NCBI RefSeq assembly: GCF_016907835.1
Contig: NZ_JAFBCT010000001.1
Coordinates: 1,488,001 to 1,552,000, forward strand
DNA from: Agromyces cerinus
GTDB lineage: Bacteria; Actinomycetota; Actinomycetes; Actinomycetales; Microbacteriaceae
Reading direction: 5' to 3'
DNA length: 64,000 bases
The translations under genes and the position numbers were made by a program. Below are positions 16,973 to 25,741 of this stretch, piece after piece. Within the stretch, counting starts at the first letter, position 1, and each line of letters opens with the position of its first letter. The notes under the pieces were generated by a model. The model was not told the origin of the DNA. It made no database searches and worked only from the letters and a program-made list of their open reading frames with translations.

Positions 16973-18744
16973 CTCTCGACGATCGCGAGATCGAGCGGGA
17001 ACTCCACGGGGAAGTCGCCGAAGAGCAACCTGCCGGCCTCCATCGCGGACTCCATGACCGCGGCAGCCACGGCATCGGCGTGCTCGACGGGCGTGTGCAC
17101 GATGATCTCGTCGTGCAGGTAGTAGACGAGGTGCGGCATGCGCTCGAATGCCGGCCCCGAGCGGGACGCGATCGCACCGGGCCCGGGGGCATCGCCCGCG
17201 ATCGCCACGAGCCGCGATCGGAGGCCCGCCATCCAGCAGAGCGCCCACTCGGCCGCGGTGCCCTGCACGACGAAGTTGCGGGTGAAGCGGCCCCAGTCGC
17301 GGGCACGCGAGCGCGCACGTCGCTCGTCGGTCGGGGTCGCCTCGGGCTGGGAGGCCAGTGACTGGATCGCGCGCCACTCGGCTCCGGGCGGCGGCGACGA
17401 CCTGCCGAGCAGGGTGGTGACGCTGGCTCCGCGCTCCCCCTCGGCTGCGGCGCGGTCGACGAGCGCCATCGCACGCGGGTACGCGCGTGCGAGGCGCGGC
17501 ACGAGCCGGCCGCTCTCGCCGGTCGTCGCCCCGTACATCGCGCCGAGGATCGCGACCTTCGCCTGATCGCGCGTCTCGACGACGCCCGCGCCCACGATGC
17601 CGCTGTAGAAGTCGCGCCCCCTGCCTGCAGCGGCCATCGCCTGGTCGTGCGCCATGCCTGCGAGCACACGCGGCTCGAGCTGTGCGGCGTCGGCGACGAC
17701 GAGCGTCCAGCCGGGGTCGGCGACGACCGCGCTGCGCACGTTCTTCGGCAGCTGCAGGGCGCCGCCGCCCGATGTGGCCCATCGCCCCGTGGCCGTGCCG
17801 CCGGGAACGTAGTCGGGCCGGAACCGCCCGTCGACGATCCACTCGTCGAGCCAGGACCACGCGTTCGCACTGAGCAGCCGGGCGCGCTTCTTGTAGGCGA
17901 CGAGCGGTTCGATCGCCGGATGGTCGTGCTCGCGCAGCTCCCAGCGGCTCGTCGACTCGACCGGGATGCCGGCACGGCGCAGTGCCTTCAACAGGTCGAC
18001 CTGGGAGTCGAGGTTCACGGCCGGGGCGCCGAGCAGGGTTCGCACCTCGGTCGCGAGCTCCTCCATGCGAACGGGCTTGCGACCGGGAGCGGGCTTCGGC
18101 CCGAGCTCGGCCTCGAGCACGCGCTCGTGCACGCCGCGATGCCACGGCAACCCGGCGGCGTGCAGCTCCGCACCGATGAGCGCGCCGGCGGACTCGGCCG
18201 CGAGCAGCAGGCGGAGCGCGCCCGGCCGCTCGGACGCGGCGACGAGCGCCAGTTGCCGTGCGTGCTCGGCGAGCACCGCATCGACCGGCACCCCGAGCAC
18301 GTCGCGCGGCCCGGTGGCGGTCTCGCGCGCCGCGGCATCCGCTTCGCCGTCGAAGTCGAGCAGATCGAAGAGCGCCGAATGCGCAGCGGATGCCGCGGGC
18401 ACGGCAGGTATCGGCTGCCCGGCCTCGGCCGGCCCGAGCGGCAGCCATTCGGGCCTCGGATGCATGCCGTCATCGCGAGCCGCCGTCGTCGCAGTCGAGT
18501 GGTCGAGGATCGCGGAGGCGAGCACGAGGTCGTGGCAGCGCTCGACGCGCACTCCCTCGGCGAGGAGGCGGGGGTACCAGCGACGGGTGTCGGCCCAGAT
18601 CCAACGGGGGCGGTGAGTCGCCTCGAGGGCGCGGACAACGCCCGGGAGGTCGTGCAGCGGCACCGTGTCGAACGGTGCGATCGAGACCGAGGGGTCGACC
18701 AGTGCGACCCGGCCGGGCCCCATCGCACCGACCACGATCCGCAT
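16951..18744 (-). CDS. Family-A DNA polymerase (3'-5' exonuclease-like/polymerase, no 5' nuclease)
   Basis: The product has 597 residues, a PolI-type polymerase without the 5'-nuclease domain, as in the actinobacterial 'bifunctional 3'-5' exonuclease/DNA polymerase' group. Motif A is DAAQLEPRVLAG (catalytic Asp, Gln, Glu and Arg kept, with Pro after the Glu). The O-helix is RDQAKVAILGAMYG, where R, K and Y are kept but the usual Phe is Leu. Motif C is YYLHDEIIVH with HDE intact. The N-terminal exonuclease-like region lacks an obvious DxE, so proofreading is doubtful. It stands alone, converging on the PadR gene and divergent from the zinc-ribbon protein. A lesion-bypass or repair role is inference. 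Confidence 0.85.
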   Translation of the reverse strand: MRIVVGAMGPGRVALVDPSVSIAPFDTVPLHDLPGVVRALEATHRPRWIWADTRRWYPRLLAEGVRVERCHDLVLASAILDHSTATTAARDDGMHPRPEWLPLGPAEAGQPIPAVPAASAAHSALFDLLDFDGEADAAARETATGPRDVLGVPVDAVLAEHARQLALVAASERPGALRLLLAAESAGALIGAELHAAGLPWHRGVHERVLEAELGPKPAPGRKPVRMEELATEVRTLLGAPAVNLDSQVDLLKALRRAGIPVESTSRWELREHDHPAIEPLVAYKKRARLLSANAWSWLDEWIVDGRFRPDYVPGGTATGRWATSGGGALQLPKNVRSAVVADPGWTLVVADAAQLEPRVLAGMAHDQAMAAAGRGRDFYSGIVGAGVVETRDQAKVAILGAMYGATTGESGRLVPRLARAYPRAMALVDRAAAEGERGASVTTLLGRSSPPPGAEWRAIQSLASQPEATPTDERRARSRARDWGRFTRNFVVQGTAAEWALCWMAGLRSRLVAIAGDAPGPGAIASRSGPAFERMPHLVYYLHDEIIVHTPVEHADAVAAAVMESAMEAGRLLFGDFPVEFPLDLAIVESYASADA

Positions 18745-18823
18745 GCTCCCATTCTCGCCCGTGCGTCCGACATGCCGAGCGCATCATGTCGGTGGCAGCG
18801 GCGATGATCGAGCCCATGAACGA

Positions 18824-19600
18824 ATGCGGGCGGCGTCGATGGTCGCGGTGAGCTTCCGATGCGGGCACGGCGCCGAGGCGGGCGCTGCCGGTGCCGTCGC
18901 GCTCTCCCGCGTGTGCCCCCTCTGCATGCTGCTGCACGAGACGCAGCGCTCGCGCGCCGAGCTGCTCTCACGCGTCGCTCCCCCGCAGCGCGCCGCGCTC
19001 GCCCGCGAGACGCGCATCGGAGCGAGCTACGACTGGCGCTGCGCCCGCGGGCACGATCGATACCCCGCCACGGTGGGCGAGGTGCTGACCGGCCCGAGTT
19101 GTGCCAAGTGCCGGTCGAACGCGGCAGCGCCCGGTGCGCGGCGCGAGGCCGGCGTCGCCTTCATGAAACCGGGTCTGAGACTCGGCACCTCCCAGGTCGA
19201 GCAGCGGTTGCGCATGCTCCTCGGCGAACGCATCCGCCTCCACCATCGCGTCAACGCCGTGCGCACCGCGCGCATGTTCTACGGCAAGCAGGAGGTCTGG
19301 CCCGACATCCTCGTCCCACAGCTTCGCATCGCCATCGAATACGACGATCCCGGCCGATCGAGACGCGCCCACCTCGGCCTGAAAGAGGCGTCCGACGTCG
19401 AGAAAGACGAGGCGCTCCGGGAGGTCGGCTGGGAGGTCATCCGCATCAGGGCCGGCGGGCTCGAAGCCCTCGGGCCGTACAGCATCGTATGCCGCGGCCT
19501 CACCCTCGCCGTCGTCGACGAGGTCGTCGCGCTCATGCGGCGCATCCGCGGCGACGCTGCGGTCGATGCGCTGCTGGTCTCTCGGCAGCACGCGGTCTGA
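18824..19600 (+). CDS. Zinc-ribbon protein with Vsr/DUF559-like nuclease fold
   Basis: The product has about 258 residues. Two zinc-binding segments come first: C13/H15 with C31/C34 (CPLC), then W-x-C73-x3-H77 with C93/C96 (CAKC), the latter resembling the 'W-C-GH-W' probable zinc-ribbon domain. From residue 155 on it looks like a very-short-patch-repair/DUF559 type restriction-endonuclease fold: VWPDILVPQLRIAIEYDDPG with D161 and E172, then KDEALREVGWEVIRIR. That spacing fits a PD-(D/E)xK core. A role in DNA cleavage or repair is therefore likely but unproven, and there is no methylase beside it. The start is uncertain (ATG 18824 or 18839). Divergent from the PolA-like gene. Confidence 0.7.
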   Translation: MRAASMVAVSFRCGHGAEAGAAGAVALSRVCPLCMLLHETQRSRAELLSRVAPPQRAALARETRIGASYDWRCARGHDRYPATVGEVLTGPSCAKCRSNAAAPGARREAGVAFMKPGLRLGTSQVEQRLRMLLGERIRLHHRVNAVRTARMFYGKQEVWPDILVPQLRIAIEYDDPGRSRRAHLGLKEASDVEKDEALREVGWEVIRIRAGGLEALGPYSIVCRGLTLAVVDEVVALMRRIRGDAAVDALLVSRQHAV

Positions 19601-19737
19601 GCGCCACGATGCCTGCCGCAGCATACGTGTGACGCGGTCGGCATATCCGCTGCTGCGCGGAGCCTCCCAGCCCGGTAGGGTGTATCCACCCGAGCACCCC
19701 CTCTGCCCGGGTTTTCGCGCGCGCAGAGAGGCAGTCG

Positions 19738-20208
19738 ATGCTCCTTCCGTTCCTCATCGTCGGAGGCATCGGCCTCGTACTCCTCGTCATCTCGCTCGTG
19801 CTCGGCGACATCTTCGACCACCTCGAGATCGGCGACGGCGCCCTCTCCGGCACGGCACTCGCCGTCGGCATGGTCGTCTTCGGGGCATCCGGCGCCCTCG
19901 TCGGCAGCATGGGACTCGAGGTCGTCTGGGTGTACGTGCTCTCGATCGTGCTCGCCGCGGTTGCCTACCTGCTCTGCGTGCTCGCGATTCGCAACCTCAC
20001 CCGGAGCTCCGACGGGGTGCCCGCCTCGGCCGTAGGGCTTTCGGGCGTCGCGCGCTCGGATGTCACCACCGCGGGCGGCGAGGTGAGCCTCGACGGCCCC
20101 GGTGAGCTCGAGCGCCGCCTGGCGTACTCCGACGAGCCGATCGCGGAGGGCGCTCGGGTGCGCGTCGTCGAGCACGCCGGCAGCCGCGTGAAGGTCGTCG
20201 CGGGCTGA
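19738..20208 (+). CDS. NfeD-like membrane protein
   Basis: The product has 156 residues. Three transmembrane segments (about residues 3-24, 40-60 and 63-85) are followed by a soluble C-terminal beta-rich domain (GLSGVARSDVTTAGGEVSL to VRVVEHAGSRVKVV) with the OB-fold pattern of NfeD proteins. Short NfeD proteins pair with flotillins (SPFH) and are thought to organise membrane microdomains. The flotillin gene follows after 85 bp on the same strand, which supports the call. The start ATG follows AGAGAGGCAG. Confidence 0.85.
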   Translation: MLLPFLIVGGIGLVLLVISLVLGDIFDHLEIGDGALSGTALAVGMVVFGASGALVGSMGLEVVWVYVLSIVLAAVAYLLCVLAIRNLTRSSDGVPASAVGLSGVARSDVTTAGGEVSLDGPGELERRLAYSDEPIAEGARVRVVEHAGSRVKVVAG

Positions 20209-20293
20209 CCACGCCCCTCCGCTCGCACTTCCCGCTCAACCCCCGAAGTCCCCTGCACCACCCTCCCTGCGTCTCCTCCCGAAAGGAAACCCG

Positions 20294-21751
20294 ATGCTCT
20301 CCCCCCTGCTGATCCAGGTCATCTCGGTCATCGCGATCGTCATCGCGCTGCTCGCGCTGCTGACGTTCATTGCCCGCCGCATCCGCCGCGTGCCACCGAA
20401 CGAGGCGCTCGTCATCGTCGGTCGTGGGGCCGGACGCGCCGCACCCGAGCAGTCGTCGGCGCAGCGCGTCGTCATCGGCGGCCGCACCTTCGTCTGGCCG
20501 ATCCTGCAGCAGGGCTTCGCGATCTCGCTCGAGCAGCGCCAGATCGGCATCACCGTCGAGGGCGTCGACAAGAACCGCATCAAGATCGCCATCAAGGCGT
20601 CGATCAACTTCAAGGTGAGCGGAACCGAAGACGGCGTTCGCCGTGCAGCCCAGCGCTTCCTCTCGCAGCAGAGCCTGCTCACCGAGATCATCAAGGAATC
20701 GCTCGAGGGCTCGCTGCGCTCGATCGTCGGCGACATGACGATCGAACAGATCATCTCCGATCGCAAGAGCCTCTCCGACCGCGTCGTCGCCGAGACGAAG
20801 ACCGACCTCGTCGAGCAGGGCCTGCAGGTCGACCTGCTGAACATCTCCGACATCTCGACGCCCGGCAGCGAGTACCTCGCGAACCTCGGCCGCGCCGAGG
20901 CCGCCCGCGCACGTCAGGTCGCCGAGGTGAGCGAGGCCGAAGCCGCACGGGTCAGCGAGTTCGCGCGCATCGAGGCTGCCGAGCAGGTCGCCGAGCGCCA
21001 GAAGGCGCTGAGCCTGAAGCAGGCCACGATCAAGGCCGAGACCGACCGGGCCAATGCCGAGGCCGAGGCATCCGGTCAGCTCGCGAAGGCCGAGCAGGAC
21101 AAACTGGTCGCCGTGCAGGAGCGCGACGCGCTCTCGGAGCAGGCGCTCGTGACCCAGGAGCGGCTCGACATCGAGATCCGCAAGCCCGCCGAGGCCGAGG
21201 CGTACGCCGAAGTGCAGCGCGCGACCGCACTCCGCGACGCCGCCAACGCGAGCACCGAGGCAGAGGCGTACAAGCGCACCAAGATCGCCGAGGCCAACAA
21301 GGTAGCCGCGGTGCAGGACGCCGAGGCATCCGCCACCTCCGTGCGCTTCGCCGGTGAGGCCGAGCGCGACCGTCAGGTCGCACTCGCCGCCGGTATCCGG
21401 GCCGATGGCGAGGCTCGCGCCTCGGCGATTCAGGCCGAAGGTCTCGCCGAGGCCGCCGCCACCGACGCGAAGGCCATGGCGCTGAAGAAGTACGGCGAGG
21501 CGGCGCTCGCGCAGGAGATCATCTCGCGCCTGCCCGAGATCGTACGTGCCGCGGCGGAGCCGATCTCGAACATCAAGACGCTGACCGTCGTCTCGACCGA
21601 CGGCGCAAGCGCGATCACGAAGACCGTCGGCCAGGTGCTCGGCGAGGGCACCGAGGTCGTCAAGTCGCTGACAGGGCTCGACGTCGGCTCGATCCTCGCC
21701 GGGCTCGCCGGCGGGCAACTCGTGAAGGCGGCCGACACCACGGCGGAGTGA
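20294..21751 (+). CDS. Flotillin-family (SPFH) membrane scaffold protein
   Basis: The product has 485 residues. An N-terminal membrane segment (about residues 5-27) is followed by an SPFH/band-7 domain (about 33-200; VPPNEALVIVGRGAG, then VDKNRIKIAIKASINFKV). A long Ala/Glu-rich coiled coil (about 205-400) with the EA-rich repeats typical of flotillin comes next, ending in a C-terminal oligomerisation region. Flotillins assemble into ring or cage structures in the inner membrane and affect membrane fluidity, secretion and signalling. Gene order NfeD-flotillin is the classic bacterial arrangement. RBS AAAGGAAA precedes the ATG. Confidence 0.92.
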   Translation: MLSPLLIQVISVIAIVIALLALLTFIARRIRRVPPNEALVIVGRGAGRAAPEQSSAQRVVIGGRTFVWPILQQGFAISLEQRQIGITVEGVDKNRIKIAIKASINFKVSGTEDGVRRAAQRFLSQQSLLTEIIKESLEGSLRSIVGDMTIEQIISDRKSLSDRVVAETKTDLVEQGLQVDLLNISDISTPGSEYLANLGRAEAARARQVAEVSEAEAARVSEFARIEAAEQVAERQKALSLKQATIKAETDRANAEAEASGQLAKAEQDKLVAVQERDALSEQALVTQERLDIEIRKPAEAEAYAEVQRATALRDAANASTEAEAYKRTKIAEANKVAAVQDAEASATSVRFAGEAERDRQVALAAGIRADGEARASAIQAEGLAEAAATDAKAMALKKYGEAALAQEIISRLPEIVRAAAEPISNIKTLTVVSTDGASAITKTVGQVLGEGTEVVKSLTGLDVGSILAGLAGGQLVKAADTTAE

Positions 21752-21823
21752 CGCGCCGCCCCCTTGATCGACTTCGACCCTCACCCCTGCCAAGGTGAGA
21801 GCACGATTCGATCAAGGGGGAAC

Positions 21824-23260
21824 ATGTCAGAGCACACGCGTCCAGGACTCACCGCTGCCCAGATGGCGGAGGCCGTGGCCTCGGTGAGCACACCCGACAC
21901 CGTCCCGTCGCCGTTCGGCGATCTGCACTTCTTCGATGGAGTGCCGGTGCCCGAGACCGTCGAGACCGCGTACAACGCACTCGACCTCATCCGAGCCATC
22001 GATGTGTTCCTGAACGCCGTTCCCGGAGCGTCGCTCGTGGCGTTCCGCGCAGGCCTCCGCGTCGCCGGCGTCACCTCGGCCCGGCAGATCGGCATCACCG
22101 AGCCCCGCGCGACCTCGAAGGCGCTGTTCCTCACGCCGAACACCGAGACGACCTACGGTGTGACCATGCTCGACCTGAAGGCGTGGGGGCCGACCGTCAT
22201 CGAGGCGCCACCGCAGTCGCTGTGCGTCGTCGACGACTTCTGGTTCCGGTACGTGGCCGACATGGGCATCGCAGGGCCCGACCACGGCGCCGGCGGCAAG
22301 TACCTGTTCCTGCCGCCGGGCTATGAGGGCGAGGTGCCCGACGGCTACTTCGTCTATCGCACGCCGACGTACACGAACTTCGTCGTGCTGCGCGCGCTCG
22401 GCGGCGTCCCCGCGATGAAGCAGACGCGCATCTACCCGCTCGCCGATGCGGCGAACCCCGCGGAGAACGAATTCATCAATCTCGCCGAGACGCCGTTCAA
22501 CACCGTGCACGCGAACGACTTCTCGTTCTACGAAGAGGTTGCCCAGCTGGTTCAGGAGGAGCCGGCAGATGCACTCGACGCAGAACGTGCAGGTCAGCTC
22601 GCTGCGATCGGCATCGTGAGCGGTCAGCCCTTCGCGCCCGATGCGCGTCTGCGCGCCATACTCGAGCTGGCGGCGCCGATCGCCGCCGGCCTCGCCCGAA
22701 CGGTCGGCTACGCACCGCGCGACCCCGAAGCCGTGCTGTACGGATCGTGGCGCAACGCCTTCGTGGGCGGCAACTACGAGTTCCTCCGTGACGGTGCTCG
22801 GCTTCTCGACGCCCGCACCCAGTTCCACTACCTCGCGACGGTCATCACCCCGGCGATGGCGCACGCGCAGGTCGGTGCCGGGTCGGCGTACGCCTACACC
22901 GTGCACGACTCCGAAGGACAGCTCCTCGACGGCGCGCGCAGCTATCGTCTGCACGTCGACGCCAATCCCCCGGCGAAGAACTTCTGGGCAATCGACGTGT
23001 ACGACACGCAGACGCGGTCGCTGCTCGTCATCCCCTCGACCCCGTACCCGGCTCTCGCCAGCAACGACGGCAAGCTCCAGGCCAACGACGACGGCTCGTT
23101 CGACCTCTACTTCGGCCCGGCCGCGCCGGTCGGCAAGGAGTCGAACTGGGTCGAGACGCTGCCCGGCAAGTCCTGGTTCCCGGTGCTGCGCCTCTATGGC
23201 CCGCTCGAGCCCTGGTTCGATCAGACCTGGCGCCTCAACGAGTTCGAGCCGATCGGATGA
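21824..23260 (+). CDS. DUF1254/DUF1214 family protein
   Basis: The product has 478 residues. The N-terminal DUF1254-type half contains LFLTPNTETTYGVTMLDL (about residues 104-121), and the C-terminal DUF1214-type half has the SYRLHVDANPPAKNFWAIDV and PYPALASNDGKLQANDDGSF segments. No signal peptide is evident, whereas many homologues are exported. These proteins are widespread and of unknown function; some are reported near catabolic genes. ATG 21824 was chosen because AAGGGGGA lies just upstream. It follows flotillin by 72 bp and precedes an enoyl-CoA hydratase-family gene. Confidence 0.85.
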   Translation: MSEHTRPGLTAAQMAEAVASVSTPDTVPSPFGDLHFFDGVPVPETVETAYNALDLIRAIDVFLNAVPGASLVAFRAGLRVAGVTSARQIGITEPRATSKALFLTPNTETTYGVTMLDLKAWGPTVIEAPPQSLCVVDDFWFRYVADMGIAGPDHGAGGKYLFLPPGYEGEVPDGYFVYRTPTYTNFVVLRALGGVPAMKQTRIYPLADAANPAENEFINLAETPFNTVHANDFSFYEEVAQLVQEEPADALDAERAGQLAAIGIVSGQPFAPDARLRAILELAAPIAAGLARTVGYAPRDPEAVLYGSWRNAFVGGNYEFLRDGARLLDARTQFHYLATVITPAMAHAQVGAGSAYAYTVHDSEGQLLDGARSYRLHVDANPPAKNFWAIDVYDTQTRSLLVIPSTPYPALASNDGKLQANDDGSFDLYFGPAAPVGKESNWVETLPGKSWFPVLRLYGPLEPWFDQTWRLNEFEPIG

Positions 23261-23323
23261 GGGTGGCCCAGACGTTCGAGCCGCACGTCGAGTCGTCACC
23301 ACGGGTCTACGCCCGTTAGCGTT

Positions 23324-24478
23324 GTGCGGGTGCATACGCCTGTCAACTCCGTCGTCGTCGGCCAACTCGGCCACCTGAGTCTCAATCGTCCGGAGTCGAT
23401 CAACGCGATCGACCTCGAGATGATGCGCGCCATGACCGAGGCGCTCGATGCGTGGGCGGAGGATCCCTCCGTCTCGGCCATCCTGCTGGACGGGGTCGGC
23501 GACTACGGGTTCTGCGCAGGCGGCGACTTCCGCGAGATCCTGGCTCGTGCGGCCGAGGGCATGACGATCGGCGCGGTCTTCTTCCGCGATGAATACCGCC
23601 TGATCGCGAAGCTCGCCGAGTACCCCAAACCGATCGTGTCGATCATGCACGGCATGACGATGGGCGGCGGCATCGCGCTCGCCGGCCACGCCTCCACACG
23701 AGTGGTGACGGATCGGGTGAAGCTCGGGCATCCGGAGACCGGCTACGGCTTCGTTCCCGACGGGGGTGCGACGTGGCGGCTCGCGCGCACCCCGGGTGAG
23801 GTCGGAACGTACCTCGCCCTGAACTCGGTCGACCTGACCGCAGCGGACGCGATCGCCCTCGGCTTCGCCGATGTGATGGTGCCGACGGAGCGGATCGGTG
23901 AGTTGACCGCAGCACTCGAAGACGAAGGTGACGGGGCCGCGCCCGATGAGAAGGTTCGGCGATTCGCGGCCGACCCCGGCACCTCGACGGTGCTCGTCCG
24001 TCGTGACTGGATCGACGCCTGTTACGCCGTGGACTCGGTCCATGCGATCCTCGAGCGCCTCTGGGCGTTCTCGAACCACGAAGAGGTTGCCGGGCTGCGC
24101 GCCGCCGATTCGAGCGACCCCGATGCTGCTGGAAACGCGGCCGCGGCCGCCGACACGCTCCTCCGGCTCTCGCCGACGGCACTTGCGGCGACGCTGCGCT
24201 CGGTACGAGCTGCGCGCGACGGCGAATCGTTGCGCGAGGCGCTCGAACGCGAGCTGCGGCTGGCGCGCTGGTTCACGACGCAACCCGACATGTTCACCGG
24301 GGTGCAGGCACTGGTGGCGCAGAACACCGACTCGCTCCACCAGGATGTCGTGCCGGAGTGGCAGCCCGCAGATCTCGCGGCGGTCGACATCGCGGACATC
24401 GTCGGAGCCATGGAGACCCAGCTCCGCCACAGCGTGTTCCCTCGCGGGCTCGGCATCCCCGAGGAGGAGCCGGCGTAG
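23324..24478 (+). CDS. Enoyl-CoA hydratase/isomerase family; probable 3-hydroxyisobutyryl-CoA hydrolase
   Basis: The product has 384 residues, the length of 3-hydroxyisobutyryl-CoA hydrolases of valine breakdown rather than the roughly 260 of simple enoyl-CoA hydratases. The crotonase oxyanion-hole motifs are GFCAGGDFRE (about residues 60-69) and MTMGGGIALAGHA. The hydrolase-type active-site stretch HPETGYGFVPDGGATW (about 144-159) carries the Glu and Asp used for thioester hydrolysis. The C-terminal extension (residues 250-384) matches the HIBYL-CoA hydrolase family. A GTG start at 23324 (or 23330) is used. No other valine-catabolism gene is nearby. Confidence 0.85.
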   Translation: MRVHTPVNSVVVGQLGHLSLNRPESINAIDLEMMRAMTEALDAWAEDPSVSAILLDGVGDYGFCAGGDFREILARAAEGMTIGAVFFRDEYRLIAKLAEYPKPIVSIMHGMTMGGGIALAGHASTRVVTDRVKLGHPETGYGFVPDGGATWRLARTPGEVGTYLALNSVDLTAADAIALGFADVMVPTERIGELTAALEDEGDGAAPDEKVRRFAADPGTSTVLVRRDWIDACYAVDSVHAILERLWAFSNHEEVAGLRAADSSDPDAAGNAAAAADTLLRLSPTALAATLRSVRAARDGESLREALERELRLARWFTTQPDMFTGVQALVAQNTDSLHQDVVPEWQPADLAAVDIADIVGAMETQLRHSVFPRGLGIPEEEPA

Positions 24479-24497
24479 GCGGCATCGACCGCGACGC

Positions 24498-24917
24498 TCA
24501 GTCCCCTCGTGACGGCAGGGCGGCGGTCTCGGGGCCGAGCTCGTCGAATCGGGTCCGCAAGTACTTCGGAGCCTGCACTCTCCACGCCTCGGTCACCAGC
24601 TCTGCGAGGTGCTGCTCGTCGATCCCCGCCATGCGGAACGCCACCTTCGGCTCGCCCCACCTCGTGGTGGTGCGCAGGAACACACCGGGTGCCATCTCGA
24701 CGAGCGCGAGTGCATCGACGGGGTCGGCGACCTTCACGCCGACGACGAGTTCTGCCGCGATGATCGTACGCATGTCTTCAGGGATGCTCGGCCAGGGGTG
24801 GCACTCCCAGGCGTAGAGCTTGCCGCGCACGAACCAGGCGGCGCCGCCCGTCGTCGCTCGCTCTTCGCTCCCGGGCAGCCCGACGGCGGTGCGACGGAGA
24901 TCATCGAGGTTGGCCAC
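24498..24917 (-). CDS. MmcQ/YjbR family protein
   Basis: The product has 139 residues, a small CyaY-like-fold protein. The typical opening LDDLRRTAVGLPGSEE, the FVRGKLYAWE strand and the WGEPKVAFRM turn are present. Members are often annotated as DNA-binding because of structural resemblance to double-wing proteins; a physiological role is not established. It sits alone between the convergent hydrolase gene (20 bp away) and the lipoprotein gene. Confidence 0.85.
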   Translation of the reverse strand: MANLDDLRRTAVGLPGSEERATTGGAAWFVRGKLYAWECHPWPSIPEDMRTIIAAELVVGVKVADPVDALALVEMAPGVFLRTTTRWGEPKVAFRMAGIDEQHLAELVTEAWRVQAPKYLRTRFDELGPETAALPSRGD

Positions 24918-24970
24918 GGCGCAAGCCTACGACGCACCACCGACCGGAAACGCCTTCACGGGGCTCACGC

Positions 24971-24990
24971 GCCCGGCGCCGGCGCCGGGC
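24971..24990 (-). terminator. Perfect 20-bp GC palindrome, probable terminator of the lipoprotein gene
   Basis: GCCCGGCGCC is followed immediately by its exact complement, GGCGCCGGGC, 23 bp beyond the stop of the minus-strand lipoprotein gene. There is no U-tract and no loop beyond the central bases, so it would fold with a small opened loop. Function as a terminator is inferred from position. Confidence 0.4.
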
Positions 24991-25012
24991 CGAAGAAGTC
25001 GGGCTGGGCGAC

Positions 25013-25585
25013 CTACGACCAGTCCCACGTCGCGAGCACGGACTCCGACAGCTCGTCGCGGTCGGGCTGCGACACGGTCGGGCTGAACGAGAACGTGACG
25101 ACGTACGTCTGGCCGTCGTTGGTCACGTAGTACTGCTCGATCAGATAGTCGGCTCCGTTCGACGAGAGACCGGCCGAGATGTGCGCCGACTCCGACTCGG
25201 CGACCACGACGCGCTCCCGCACCGTCACCTCCGTGGCACCTGCCCCCTCGAGTTCGCCGACACCCATCGACTCGACCTGGTCGGGTGCGAGCTCACCCGC
25301 AGGAGAGAGGAAGACGTTGACGTTGTCGGCGAATCCGTCGGAGTCGGTCAGATCGGCGACGATGACATCCGCGCCGGGCAACGAGAAGTCGGCCGGAATC
25401 TCCCAGCCCTCGGGTGCGACGAACCCGTACCCGGTCCCCTCGACCGCGACCCCCGTGGCGGGCGCCGCAGTCGGCTCCTGCGCTTCACTCGCCGACGGTG
25501 AATCGTTGCCCGGGTTGCTCGAGCAACCTGCGAGGGCGAGTGAGGCCGCAACGGCCAGGGCGACGGGCGTGAGGAATCGAGGCAT
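25013..25585 (-). CDS. Secreted lipoprotein, LpqN/DUF1795-like
   Basis: The product has 190 residues. The signal peptide ends in lipobox LALAGC with C21 as lipidation site, followed by a Ser/Pro/Ala linker to about residue 45. The mature domain (GYGFVAPEGWEIP, then ESAHISAGLS, YLIEQYYVTNDGQTYVVTFS) has the DcrB/PsbP-like pattern of small actinobacterial lipoproteins. The substrate is unknown. The ATG start is the only one that yields the signal peptide. Divergent from dinB across 156 bp. Confidence 0.8.
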   Translation of the reverse strand: MPRFLTPVALAVAASLALAGCSSNPGNDSPSASEAQEPTAAPATGVAVEGTGYGFVAPEGWEIPADFSLPGADVIVADLTDSDGFADNVNVFLSPAGELAPDQVESMGVGELEGAGATEVTVRERVVVAESESAHISAGLSSNGADYLIEQYYVTNDGQTYVVTFSFSPTVSQPDRDELSESVLATWDWS

Positions 25586-25741
25586 CCCGAAAGCCTATTG
25601 CGACGTGAGACGCCCTTCGTGGCCGGAACGATAACGATCGGGTAGCGCATTGTTCGCAGCAGGTGAGCCCGCGAGGGCCGGCCCCGTGTCGTCGGTGCGT
25701 GCGACGATCCGCAGTACGGACGACCGATTTGAAGGAGCGAG

